Counted from the first letter of the stretch, positions 7,614 to 17,668 are shown. The stretch: DNA of 17,668 nucleotides from Physocladia obscura (GCA_027596945.1 JADGJH010000275.1:5066-22733); one strand, 5' to 3'. Numbers and translations are program-made. Notes: a model not told the origin generated them from the letters alone.

Positions 7614-10607
7614 ATGTCTCAGCTGCGCGCACCTACAAAATTGAAGCTTCCAACAAGCACACCGTCGGCTGCGCGTATCTCAGCAGACGCAAGTACCGCG
7701 GTAGCTTCAGCGTTAGCTTTAGTAGGCAGTGGGGGAGAAACCGCGCCAGCTGTGGAACCAAACACAACAAACACAACAAGCACCTCAAACAGCCTAAACT
7801 CTGCAGGTGAAGCGCATCTCGAATTCACAGTCCACCGTACATCACTGACGGCAGCTTCTACGTCGACAGCAATGCCCTCTTCTGAATCATCGGGGCCAAC
7901 AACCACCATTACTGCAACAAGCAACAATACAACAACCACTGCTAATATTGCTATTACCAGCACGAATATAACTACTAAACGTAAGCTCCGTTCGCAGGCC
8001 GACGCGCCGCCTCCGCTCCACCTTCGCCAAACCGCCGCGACCAGCGCACGCGTCAAAGCAGTGCCAAAAACTTCCACCCCATCAACGTCAACAACATCCT
8101 CAGCCACCACTACCTCGCGTTCTTCTGCAAAACCTACCGCATTAAAAGCGTCTTTATCCTCTGCGACTTCGACAGTAGGCGCGGCAGAATCGGCCGATGG
8201 AGGCCCGCCCCCGAAAAAGAAGAGAGCTGCATGGGATGTTAAGGTTTATTCTTTTCAAATAACAAGCGTGTTTTATACATAATGATCAATGAATTACTGC
8301 AGGGCCGTCTGGAAGATATGGAAGAATACAATAAAAGTACTATTGCTAAACTGGGCCAATCGAGCAAACTAATTTCAGGTCTGACCGATAAATTGAATGA
8401 AGGGCAAGAGCAGAGTTAGTTTAAGTCTTTTTTTGTTTTGTTTTTCAAATATTTTCTCTGATAAATTTTGCCTATTTAAGTCAATCAACTCGTAACTTTT
8501 AAAATGAGTTTGGAAAATAAATTTCAGATGAAGGAAATGGAGAATGGTGAAATGGCGAACAAATTGAGAGCTCTCCAGGATCAATTGGAGGTATGTTTGA
8601 GCTTTAGAGAATTTGTCATGGCCATTTTTTCAATACAACTTCAGAACACAAAAAGAACACACGAAAACGAAGTCCGCGCGTTACAAAACAAATTCTCTAA
8701 TGATATGGACGATGCAATTAAAAGGGAATCAAAACTGAAATCCGACCTTAACACAACAACAAGCGATTATGAGCGAGTTTGCACTGAAAACAATGCGTTA
8801 AAGGTTTTTTTTCATTTATCGATTTTGTTTACCAGCTAATGTTTTTCTTACCCTTCATTTCTTGTAGAATTCACTATCAACACAATCCACCAGTCTCATC
8901 ACTCTTGAATCCGACATTCGCGCATCGAAAGTCAAAATTGAATCGCTCGAGTCTCTATGCAGCGATCATCTTACGCAAATAATGGATCTTGAAAGTAAAT
9001 TGAAGGCTAGTGAAGACAAGGTTGCCAATTTGGAAAAGAGATTACGGGATGATGAAACGATCCGAAGGAAATTGCACAATATGATTCAAGAATTGAAAGG
9101 AAATATTCGTGTGTTTTGTAGGATTAGGCCGCCAATTGGTAATTTTTTATTATTTTTAAATTTTTTTGTTTTGAGTGTAGCGAAACGCGTTACCGAATTG
9201 AAGAAACAAAAGAAAAAGCAAAATAGAAAGCAATTTTCTAACTTTCAATTGTTTTTATGTGTCCTTTTTTTGATTTCTTTTTTTGATTTTAGAATCTGAA
9301 TTAAGTCAAGATGCCTTGTCACATATCAAATTCTCTGATGTGGACGATAAGTCTCTCGAATTACTGCAAAATTCAGAAAACGCTTCTGGACAGGGAACAG
9401 TCATCAAAACGTATCCATTCAGTTTTGACAAGGTATTTTTTATTTTTCTTATTTATTTCTTATTTATTGTTTTAATGCAGGTCTTTTCGCCAAAATCCTC
9501 ACAATCTGAAGTCTTTGACGAAATCTCTCAACTCGTCCAAAGTGCACTTGATGGCTACAATGTGTGTATTTTTGCATACGGTCAAACGGGATCCGGAAAA
9601 ACGTACACAATGGAAGGCAGCAACATAGGCTCGTCCGAAAATTCTGGTATGATTCCACGTGCTGTGGCGCAGATATTTGAAACTGCCGAAGCACTGGAAT
9701 CCAAAGGATGGACGTATACATTTGAAGCATGGTTTTTGGAGATTTATAATGAAAGCATTAGAGATTTATTGATTGGAGCGACTGGAGGAAATGTAAAAGT
9801 TGCAAGTAACAGTGTAAAAGCCGAAAAGTTTGAGATCCGGCATGCGCAGGGAAAAACTTTGGTTACAGATGTTATTGTTGGTTTGTTTGTTTTTTTTCTT
9901 TGATGGGGGCTTTTTTTTTTCTTTGAGTTGTTGATCATTGTTATCGTAGTTCCGGTAAAGAACGGGAGAGAAGTTCATTCGCTTCTTAAACGGGCTTCGT
10001 CCAATCGAGCAGTTGCAGCGACAAATAGCAACGAGCACTCGTCACGAAGTCACAGTGTTTTTACTCTCCGGTTATCGGGATATAATTCATTGACTGAAGA
10101 ACATTGCGACGGAGTTTTGAATTTGATTGACTTGGCTGGTAAGAATATTGCTTTCAGAATTTGTTTTAGTTTTTAATATTGTCATGTCATTTTAAACAAA
10201 AAACAAAAATTTATCAGGTTCCGAACGACTGTCAGTATCTGGAGCAGTCGGAGACAGGCTGAAGGAAACTCAAGCAATCAACAAGAGTCTGAGTTCTCTT
10301 GGAGATGTGATTTTTGCGCTGGGAAATAAGGACCAACAGCATATTCCTTACCGCAACTCAAAGCTCACGTTTTTGCTGCAAAATAGTCTCGGCGGCAACA
10401 GCAAGACGCTGATGTTTGTGAATGTAAATCCGTGTGTGTCGAGTTTTGGGGAAACTTTGTGTAGTTTGCGATTTGCCACGAAGGTGGAGTTAACTACATA
10501 TTTCTGATTAAATTTATCTGTTGTTTTTTTACTCATTTATTCCATTTCTTTTGCAGGTTAATTCAACTCAAATCGGAACAGCCAAAACGAACAAGAAAGT
10601 TGCATGA
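7614..10607 (+). CDS. Kinesin-14 C-terminal motor (KIFC1/Kar3 type)
   Basis: Ten exons: 7614-8243, 8303-8414, 8481-8590, 8645-8803, 8868-9138, 9293-9432, 9481-9880, 9950-10138, 10218-10483 and 10557-10607; 775 residues. The order is an N-terminal tail of ~200 residues rich in Ser, Thr and Ala; a PPPKKKRA nuclear-localisation-like cluster and the AAWDVKGRLED block, which resembles KIFC1; a coiled-coil stalk (~215-410); and a C-terminal motor starting at the neck block [14 protein letters not shown]. Motor motifs are complete: P-loop [10 protein letters not shown] (506-515), switch I NEHSSRSH (635-642) and switch II DLAGSE (667-672). The end, RFATKVNSTQIG, is typical. Neck before motor defines kinesin-14, a minus-end-directed microtubule motor of spindle assembly and nuclear movement. 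The donors at 8804 and 10484 are weak, but phases and conservation demand them. Confidence 0.92.
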
Positions 10608-10780
10608 ATTTTTTGCTGAATTATTTGGAACAGATACTCTTCTTCAAGGATTATTGCACACTGCTCCGTGTATCTCTTTAGAGTCTGAAAGCTGTCTTAT
10701 TTCTTTTTGTTTTTGTTTTATTTTTGGTTTGGGAATGCTGGAAACGCGTCCTTTTAACAAAAGAAAAAAATTGTTTGAAG
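10608..10780. other. Kinesin 3' UTR and RPN10 promoter
   Basis: A 173-bp spacer between the kinesin stop and the RPN10 start codon. It must hold the 3' end of one gene and the promoter of the next. Long open frames cross it on both strands, but none is supported. No clear motif was found. Confidence 0.3.
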
Positions 10781-12267
10781 ATGGTTTTGGAAGCTTGTTT
10801 TCTTGTGTGAGTATTTCATACTTTTCAAAACAGATTGTCCTGGTCTTGCCTACGTACTGCACACACACACACCGTTGTATACACATGAGAAGCCGTTTTG
10901 TTGATCTGGATGGCTAATTCGACAGCAATATCACTTCAATTATATTTTGGTAACATAAATATTATTCCCATTCAGCCTGGACAACTCCGAATGGATGCGT
11001 AACGGCGACTACACACCTTCGCGTCTTGAAGCCCAGAACGATGCTGTCAACTTGCTCTTTAACGCAAAAACTCAGTCAAACCCCGAAAATACTGTTGGAT
11101 TAATGACAATGGCTGGGAAGGGGTATGCATCTGGAAACTGTTGTTGCGCGCACTCACATGCGAGCAGCTAAATAATATTTTGTTTAGGCCAGAGGTTTTG
11201 GTGACGCTGACTTCTGAAGTTGGAAAGATTTTGACGGCACTTCATAAAATCAAAATTGCACAGCAGGCAAATATTTCTACTGGTGTGCAAATAGCTCAGG
11301 TTTGTGAATTACACAGTGAACTTTTTTTGATATTAACTTATTCATATAACAAAAACAGCTGGCACTGAAACATCGTCAGAACAAAAACCAAAGGCAACGA
11401 ATTATTGTGTTTGTCGGAAGTCCTCTCTCCGAAGACGAAAAATCGCTTGTCAAGTTGGGCAAAAAGCTCAAGAAAAACAATATTGCTGTCGATATTATCA
11501 ACTTTGGCGAAGATTCTGAAAACACACCCAAACTCGAAGCATTTATCAACGCTGTCAATAGCAGCGACAACAGTCATCTTGTCACGATCCCACCCGGCCC
11601 GCATGTTCTCAGCGATATTTTAATTTCGAGTCCAATTCTTGCCGATGAGGATGGTGCACCACCCGCTGGATTCAGTGCTGCTGGAGCTGGCGGTTTCGAA
11701 TTTGGTATCGACCCGAGCTTGGATCCTGAATTGGCTCTTGCACTAAGAATCTCGATGGAGGAGGAAAGGGCAAGGCAGGAGGCTTTGAATGGTGGTGGCG
11801 GCACAAGTAGCGGCGGTGCTCCTGAAGCGATGGCAGTTGATTCTGGCGCAGGCGAATTGGCAGCAGCGGGAGATGATGAGCTTGCGGCCGCTTTGGCAAT
11901 TTCAATGGGAAGAGAGGTATGTTTTTGAGCTGATTGAAAGTACTCTTGTGCTGAGATTGCATGTATTATGTTTTTTTGCACAGCCTGGAGATGCAATGGA
12001 AGAAGATGATGACGAAATCGCAAAGGCTATTGCTCTTTCGATGCAAGACAGTAATTCTACTTCAGAAGACAGCTCTTCTCAGGTTTTTTCCCGCTTTTCG
12101 TGTTTTATATTTATTTATTATTTATTGACTTTGTTGAATAGAATCCTGAATTCATTACTAATCTTCTTGGATCTCTGCCAGGAGTTGATCCTAATGACCC
12201 TCGTTTCAAAAGTGCATTGTCTGGAACAAAGAAAGATGAAAAAAAGGATGAAGAAGAAAAGAAATGA
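10781..12267 (+). CDS. RPN10: 26S proteasome ubiquitin receptor RPN10 (PSMD4)
   Basis: Exons 10781-10806, 10976-11122, 11188-11299, 11359-11916, 11984-12082 and 12142-12267 give 355 residues. RPN10 sits in the 19S regulatory particle and captures polyubiquitinated substrates. The first exon is only 26 nt and encodes MVLEACFL; joined to exon 2 it gives the conserved start, with the same 16-residue spacing before the NSEWMRNGD block as in human PSMD4. A VWA domain covers about residues 1-190 ([25 protein letters not shown]). Three ubiquitin-interacting motifs follow: [14 protein letters not shown] (~217), [13 protein letters not shown] (~267) and [14 protein letters not shown] (~290). The conserved tail [14 protein letters not shown] ends in a Lys/Glu-rich stretch. 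Yeast Rpn10 has one UIM and human two, so three is notable. AATAAA at 12317-12322 follows the stop. Confidence 0.92.
10860..10872. repeat. Short (CA)n microsatellite in RPN10 intron 1
   Basis: Thirteen bases of alternating C and A inside the 169-nt first intron of RPN10, the longest intron in this window. It is probably a neutral simple repeat. Confidence 0.7.
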
Positions 12268-12316
12268 GTTTTTTTTTTTTGACTTCAATGCCCAACCCAG
12301 ATTCTTTGCTGAGTTA

Positions 12317-12322
12317 AATAAA
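12317..12322 (+). terminator. Candidate polyadenylation signal AATAAA
   Basis: Canonical hexamer 50 nt downstream of the RPN10 stop codon on the same strand, a typical distance for a cleavage/polyadenylation signal. Confidence 0.45.
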
Positions 12323-12420
12323 AATGAAAATGCCATACATTTAAATATCAATACGGATAGTTGTTGTAAGTTAGAATGAAAGAGTTACTGTTGGATGAGA
12401 AGCAAGAATACTTAACGGGG

Positions 12421-12708
12421 TTAAGAGTTGTATTGTTTATACTTACAATATTCTTTTGCTACTTTCAATGCTTTGTGATCATTTTTGATGCAGTGTTGCG
12501 TCTGGGTGGGACAACCTGTGTCAGGATTATATTTGAGAGAGAACTGAATAAAATTGGGCTTTCAAGGGATCAACAATAACCTTTTATGGGAAGCTATATG
12601 CAACAGAACTTGTTTAGCACTCGAATGCAAATAATCATGCTCTTTTAGCATGCTAGCTGCATAGGAATACTGTCTTTTCGAATATATCTTAATTGTGCAA
12701 TTAATGCA
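12421..12708 (-). pseudogene. Possible decayed coding fragment
   Basis: One minus-strand frame of 96 codons has a single internal stop (TGA at 12564-12562) and reads as ordinary protein, for example the stretches YAASMLKEHDYLHSS and KPNFIQFSLKYNPDTG. A GTAAGT donor near its end and a TCATCCAACAG acceptor further on look like an intron. I recognise no family. The composition makes chance openness quite possible, and a 67-codon plus-strand frame overlaps it, so this is only a suggestion. Confidence 0.22.
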
Positions 12709-12855
12709 GTAAATAAAATAAAAAAAGAACGAAGACAATTTGCCAACAAGTAGTTCTACGTAAATCAGAATCTCAGTAGATAATGATAATGTATGTCTTT
12801 ATTTCCATTTTTTATTTTCAGGTATTACTTTATTTTTAGTATTAAATTTGACAAA

Positions 12856-15010
12856 ATGTCACCAACATATCCAGCTGTTTCGTCAACTGCAACAGCATTT
12901 CCGTCTTTTTCATTAAAATCACCACTTGGCAGAGGATTTCCGGTTAAGAGCGCTCACAAAACTCAACTACCCACCAAAAATGGCAAAACACCTGTTTCAA
13001 ATCACACCGGGAATAGATCACGTGTTGAAGACGAGTATATACGGAATCTGCAGCAACAAGTTTATTTGCTTGAACTTGAGACAAGATATTTGTGAGTGGC
13101 ACAGTCGTTTTTTTTGTTTTTTTTTTTTGTTTTATTTCTTCTGTTTTTTCCACCATGGCATCAGGCGAACGCAGCCGCGTGATGGCAATAATACACCGGG
13201 AAACCAAGGACTAGTGTCATCGCTACAAGATCACAATGTCGGTGGAGCTGCCCCGCTCAATGACGCTATAAAGGGTCTCAAAGCAAAGTATATTGAACTC
13301 CAAGAAAACCACAAGCGAGAATTAAAGGTTTATTGCTTGATTGGACATGAACTATAAAATGAAATAGTAAAAACATGACAGAAATTCGAAGACCAAATCG
13401 AAAAAATGAAGATGAACGAACAAATTCTGAATCTTAACCTTCAAACGAACCAAACAGAATGTAATGAACTCAAAAGCGAATTAAAGAGCCTGAAAGGTTT
13501 GAAATTGAGAGTATTTGTTCTATAAACTATAACAGTAAGAAGAATATCTTTCCAGATCATCACACAAATGAAAAAGACAAACTTTATGGAGAACTTCTGG
13601 CGCACCGAAAAAAATCAGAAATTGCTACAAGTGAACATGCACGTCTTCAAAAAACTCAACAACGACTTTCTTTGGAGAAACAGCAGCAACAATCGACAAT
13701 GCAGCATGCTCTTGATGACGCGAAAAAGTACCGTGATCAAGTCGAAGAACTGCTACATATCAACGCAACACTTAAAGTCAGGGTGGAAGAGTTACACAAA
13801 CAAAACACAATATTACAGGTGATTCGAGAAAAATTCGGAATCGTTTTGTATCCTACATAAGATGGCATTCTCTTTTTTTCTTTTCATTTAGTCAAAACTC
13901 GATGACCATAACGCAAACATTCTTGGAGAAGAGCTGGAAAGCGAAAAAAGTCGACTGAATGATCTTCGAAAGGACAATGAAGTTCTCATGATAGAAATAC
14001 AGCAAGCACTGACTAAAGCAAAGCAGGAGGAGCAAATGAAACTTAGAATTGCACAAGACTGTGAAGAGTTGGTTAAGTCAAATGTAACTTTGAAAAACGA
14101 GCTGGAAGAAGTTCAAAGGCGTTTGAGAAGGGTAAGTTTGTTTTTTTTTTGCAATTTGAAGAACACAAAAAAAAAACACAAATACATAAAAAAAAAAAGG
14201 AATTTGAGAGCAGAGAACAAAAAATTCAAAAACGGCAGGATAGCATTCGCGAGTCAGAGGAAATTAAAGAAGAGTTTAATAGAATCAAGGACGAATATTC
14301 CATGCTGAAGATATCTGTTGACAACAAAGACAGGAGATTGCAAGATTTTCGAATGCAGGTATTACCGTCGTTACTATTTTTATTATTCTGATTAATTTTA
14401 TAGATTAATTCTATGGAAAACGCGCTTAATAATGGTATAAATATAAAAATAATTTTTTCGCAAACAGTTTTCATTTTACGCAGCACTTGAAACGAGAAAT
14501 ATTCTTGAAGAACGGTGCGAAGAATTGGAAGCCAGAACTCTGGCCCAAGAGACAGAATTAATTCAAATGGGTCAAGACAAAAGGTTGAATGGTTTCCAAA
14601 ACAAATATTAATCAAACACATTCCACAATTAGTCTGCTTATTGATGATGTTGCTGAACTAAGAAATACAACCGACATAAAAGCATCAAAGTTACAACATT
14701 TGATTCGCGAGAATCAGGATATGAAGATTCAGATTGAAAAATTTAAGCGCGAGGCTTTTGCCAGGCAAGAATTTCAGCACCTAATATCCGAAATTGAAGC
14801 CAAAGGAGAAAACTACCTTCATTTGGTGAACTGTTTCTTTTTTTTCCATTTTTTTCTTTCTAATTTAAATAAACGAAAAAAAAAAAAAAAAAATAAGAAA
14901 TATGAAAAGCTATTTGCATAGGCCTAAAGAAAGAGAAAAGTCAAACAAGGATGTTGATGAAATTACAAGTGACTGCGAGCATCACTAAAATTACTGGCCT
15001 GAAAATATAA
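12856..15010 (+). CDS. Long coiled-coil protein of unknown function
   Basis: Ten exons: 12856-13091, 13165-13327, 13382-13496, 13556-13818, 13892-14131, 14200-14358, 14404-14434, 14484-14583, 14633-14825 and probably 14930-15010, about 526 residues. Residues 1-60 are Ser/Pro/Lys-rich and disordered. Then comes the striking block EDEYIRNLQQQVYLLELETR (about 59-78), a short Gly/Asn linker, and almost continuous heptad coiled coil from about residue 105 to the end. There is no signal peptide, membrane segment or catalytic motif. Such proteins are often scaffolds of centrosomes, basal bodies, flagella or spindle poles, but that is inference. The 3' end is uncertain: an acceptor at 14897 would end the protein seven codons later at a TAG, whereas the acceptor at 14929 gives a 26-residue helical tail and a TAA. 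Exon 7 is only 31 nt. An in-frame ATG at 12793 is rejected because it adds a hydrophobic stretch encoded by splice-like sequence. Confidence 0.8.
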
Positions 15011-15039
15011 TGATTTTTTGAAAGCGTACATTATTATTT
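15011..15039. other. 29-bp gap between convergent genes
   Basis: The coiled-coil gene (plus) and FAM13-like gene (minus) end only 29 bp apart if the preferred terminal exons are right. Their 3' UTRs and poly(A) sites must then overlap each other's transcripts. Confidence 0.5.
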
Positions 15040-17585
15040 TTAATCACCATCATCAAATGAATTGACTTTTAATTTCAGCTTGTTTTCCATTCTTTCCAAA
15101 ATTTGCCTTAGTTCCTTTATTAGATTGTGTTAGTATGGCGCACTGAATAGAGCAAAAATAAAAAATCGAAGAAAAAAAAACGAAGTACCTTGTATCTTTT
15201 GTACTCAGTTTGCACAGGTTCCCGATCTGCTACTGATTTTACTCTCCTGCCATTTTTCTTGATAAATTCATTCTGAAAATTATGTAACAATAACTGGAGA
15301 CATTTTTTCTCGTGCCTTAAAATCGCGTAACTAATTTTTAATTTTTTTAAATTGTTTTAGTATTCATGTCAAAAAAAAAAAAAGGCAAACATACCGTTCT
15401 AATTCTGGGCTTGAATCTATCAACCCAATTTCCTTTTCGTTTCCAGAAGAATTCGCAGCTGAATCTAAATTTACTTTGACATCACAATAGCGATTATACA
15501 AATCACGCATCAGAGCCTTGTCTCCATGATGACACTAATTAAATTCTCAATCATAAAAAAATTTTGAAATATTAAAATGCACGCAAACCAGTTGAGAAGA
15601 TTCTTGAAATACGTTCTTGAGATGTGCAAGTTCTCGTTTTACAGCCGCTTTTTCATCCTTCATTTGCTCGAGAGACATTTCACTCAAATCATCGGGCCTA
15701 TTTTCAAGCGTCCGTTGTTGGGACAGTCGTTCCAAAGATATCATTGCTGCCGAATGAAGAGTCGATTGTGATGATAATATATTAGCTCCAGCTGTCTCAG
15801 AAAATTCGGAACTATTAGTGTCTCGATGAATTTCTATGAATTATTATTTAATGGATATAAAAGACATTTTAAGATTAATAAAGTTTTACCTTTCATAAGA
15901 TTATGTAAATGGCGGTATCGAAGACGATCAGCTTTCGGTATTTCAGCACCAGTTGTTTTCAAAAGCCGGATTTTTGATTTTAAGGCTCGAAACTCCTCCT
16001 CTATAAGCTTTCGGGAATCTTTGTCATTGATCATATACAGTGACTTCATTGCATCTTCAGATATTGCTCTTTTCAAATCACCGGATGACTCTTGCCTTTT
16101 GGTATCTGGTAAACTAAAATTAAAAGGAATTAAATAAAAAAAGGGAAAAAAAAGAAAAGATTTGAAAATTAGAAACTTGGAAAGTTTTTGTTTGGGATCT
16201 AACACCTCTCATTAGATTGAACCAGTTGGTGTTGCAGAGATTTTTCTGAAAAATTTTTTTCGTCTTGAAGTGGATTTGAAAAAAGCCAAAAAACAACAGT
16301 AAAAGCATCAAGAACAACAACAACAACAGCAACAACAGCAAAAAACACAATAACAAACCTTTCGCAATCATCCGCATCTTTCTTTGGCTCATGTACGGAG
16401 AATTCAAAACATCTGATGGTAAATCATGTGTCGAAACACCAACAGCCGTATTCCCACTCCCACACCCACCACCGCCGACTTCTCCCAAAGCCCGAAATGA
16501 CTCTTTTCCCAAAAAGAGCGCACTCGATGAGGTTTCATTGCTCAATGGCGTCAATAATGCAATTGCAGATGATTTTTGTTGCGATCCTCTTCGTGCTCCG
16601 TTGCTGCTTCGTGATCGATGCAGAGTTATACGCCGATGGTCGGTAGAAGGTATTGATGATGAAACCATTATATCCAAGGTGGGACTTGATTTGTATATGC
16701 GTCCAGAACTTGTTAAACCTGACGTCAGTGCTTCCGATGATGAAGTGGCTGATAAAACAGGATTCAGTTTGATTGGATTTGATAAAACTGAATCCAAAGG
16801 ATTTGAAAAAAGGAGATATTCTGATGATTGCACAGGAAATGATCCAAGACTAGCACTAATTGGCTTTAAAGAAAGCTATGTGGATAATGTTAAAAATTTT
16901 TTACACTTCACCATTATTTGTTGTTTCAAAATATAACCTTATTCAATGAATTTTGTGGTTCCCTTCGATCTTCTTTATTCATGATACAAATTCCACCTTC
17001 ATTCAAATTTGGCTGGTGTTTAGAAACAGAATTATTATTGTTTTGAAAAGACAATTCGTCGTCAGCGTCATCAAATCTATTTTCAAATTCTGCAGCCAAA
17101 TCTTCACATTGCGTCAAAGAGCGCAAATTTTCATCAATACGAACAGTCGATTTTTTTTTCGTTTCTTTTTTGGCAATTTCGGTATCTCTTTTAATCGGTG
17201 GCGGTGCAGGCTTGTTTGGCGGTGGTGGTGGTGTGACTGAATCAATATTTGCAGAAAATTTTCTGCAGGCACTCTTTGAATCGTCGTTATCAATGGTAAG
17301 ATTTATGCTTGAGAAAGTGACACACTTTTTTTTCGTGCTAAGGCCATCGCCGCCACCTACTTCGTATTTCTCTGAATGACGCGGTTTCGGTGGTCGCTGT
17401 GTTGGTGATGAAGTACTCATACTTTTTGAAAGCTTCGACTCTTCTTTATTGGCAGTGACGACATCATTGATGCCGTTAATCCAATCGAAAACTGCAGCCT
17501 GGCGAAACGCCGGATTTAGTGGCGTTGATGATATCAATGATTCTTGACGGTGACGTCTCGCAGGTTTCGGCCGCAATTTTGTCAT
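15040..17585 (-). CDS. FAM13-like protein lacking a RhoGAP domain
   Basis: Eight exons on the minus strand: 17585-16938, 16875-16359, 16245-16206, 16113-15890, 15833-15589, 15534-15395, 15330-15189 and 15114-15040, 676 residues. Residues 1-390 are disordered and include poly-Pro (SVTPPPPPNKPAPPP, an SH3- or profilin-type ligand), basic and acidic patches. The C-terminal half has helical modules like those ending animal FAM13A/B/C. One is DEKAAVKRELAHLKNVF followed by LMRDLYNRYCDVKVNLD. The other is EKKCLQLLLHNFQNEFIKKNGR followed, after about 12 residues, by EYKRYKELRQILE; human FAM13A has a comparable NGR...EEY...K...L arrangement. A related helical segment, IEEEFRALKSKIRLLK, lies upstream. 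No RhoGAP domain is present, as in FAM13C. The intron 7 acceptor AAAG follows a TACTAAC branch site. The base before the first ATG completes a CTGCAG that could be a splice acceptor, so an upstream exon is possible. Confidence 0.78.
16313..16340. repeat. CAA/CAG trinucleotide repeat in intron
   Basis: An imperfect (CAA)n/(CAG) run in the 113-nt second intron of the FAM13-like gene. On the sense strand it reads as TTG/CTG repeats. It lies outside the exons in the present model, but the intron is open in the exon 2 frame, so retention would add a Leu-rich stretch. Confidence 0.6.
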
Positions 17586-17646
17586 CTGCAGGCATTAAAT
17601 TTTTCTCGTTATTTCAAAAATCAAAAAAAAAAAAAAAAAAATCAAA
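17586..17646. promoter_or_regulatory. Possible bidirectional promoter with A tract
   Basis: Sixty-one bases upstream of the FAM13-like start, with an A run of about 18 near 17623-17640. The layout resembles the divergent A-tract promoter at 743-877. If the FAM13-like gene has an upstream exon, this stretch would instead be part of its first intron. Confidence 0.35.
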
Positions 17647-17668
17647 ATGGATACAACACATACACATC
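17647..17668 (+). CDS. Possible start of a divergent gene, cut by window edge
   Basis: An ATG in the context CAAAATGG, matching the AAAATG start context of several genes here, begins a frame that is open to the window end (MDTTHTH). Only seven codons are visible, so the call rests on context and divergent layout alone. Confidence 0.25.

Larger units (their letters stand above)
12268..12855. other. Intergenic region after RPN10
   Basis: About 590 bp of AT-rich DNA between RPN10 and the coiled-coil gene. The first part is the RPN10 3' UTR. A plus-strand open frame at 12376-12579 and a partly open minus-strand frame at 12708-12421 overlap each other; the minus frame is described separately. The last ~70 bases, T-rich with AG dinucleotides just before 12856, are the likely 5' UTR of the coiled-coil gene. 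Confidence 0.4.

Noticed and set aside
7619..8110. A long minus-strand open frame of 163 codons rich in Val.
   Set aside because: It is the antisense of the Thr/Ala/Ser-rich kinesin tail, whose codons rarely give stops in reverse.
11574..12023. A minus-strand open frame of 149 codons over RPN10.
   Set aside because: Antisense of the Gly/Ala-rich UIM region of RPN10, crossing an RPN10 intron; the sense strand has clear UIMs.
12376..12579. A plus-strand open frame of 67 codons after RPN10.
   Set aside because: The middle is a hydrophobic run from T-rich DNA, and the opposite strand reads at least as well. No family resemblance was seen.
1..17668. CRISPR arrays, tRNA or rRNA genes, intact transposons or prokaryotic operons.
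   Set aside because: No regularly spaced repeats, no tRNA-like or rRNA segments, no terminal repeats or complete transposase/reverse transcriptase were seen; the window is plainly eukaryotic nuclear DNA.

Overview
This is a piece of an intron-rich, AT-rich eukaryotic nuclear genome, most likely an early-diverging (chytrid-like) fungus. The reasons are a fungal-type mitochondrial succinate/fumarate carrier, very short introns (about 48-169 nt, mostly 50-80) with GT...AG ends and CTAAC/CTAAT-like branch sites, compact gene spacing, and homologues also found in animals (NPEPL1-type aminopeptidase, FAM13-like protein, RPN10 with three UIMs). The lineage is an inference; no rRNA or marker gene is present to settle it. 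I rebuilt gene models by hand from splice sites, reading phase and family conservation, and found about 40 introns.

Layout from left to right. (1) 1-742, minus: 5' part of a gene encoding a PCNA-binding (PIP-box) protein, cut by the window edge. (2) 878-2215, plus: mitochondrial succinate/fumarate carrier, divergent from gene 1 across a 135-bp A-tract promoter. (3) 2588-3569, minus: a decayed gene with conserved splice sites and many nonsense codons, including an RRM-like segment and a C-terminal Cys/His cluster. (4) 3607-4776, plus: an intronless IMPACT/YIH1-domain gene. (5) 4777-5511: AT-rich DNA with no gene I can defend. (6) 5512-7425, plus: M17 leucyl aminopeptidase of the NPEPL1 type. 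(7) 7614-10607, plus: kinesin-14 minus-end motor, 10 exons. (8) 10781-12267, plus: proteasome ubiquitin receptor RPN10, with a 26-nt first exon. (9) 12268-12855: intergenic DNA with a possible decayed minus-strand coding fragment. (10) 12856-15010, plus: long coiled-coil protein of unknown function. (11) 15040-17585, minus: FAM13-like protein, tail-to-tail with gene 10. (12) 17647 to the right edge: possible start of another divergent gene.

The genes do not form a pathway. They are ordinary housekeeping and cytoskeletal genes: mitochondrial transport, peptide turnover, proteasome, spindle motor and coiled-coil scaffolds. All confidently modelled genes use the standard code. The most unusual content is the decayed gene beside the intronless IMPACT gene, the RWD-less IMPACT protein, and the FAM13-like and coiled-coil proteins. 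I did not find a convincing new biological system.
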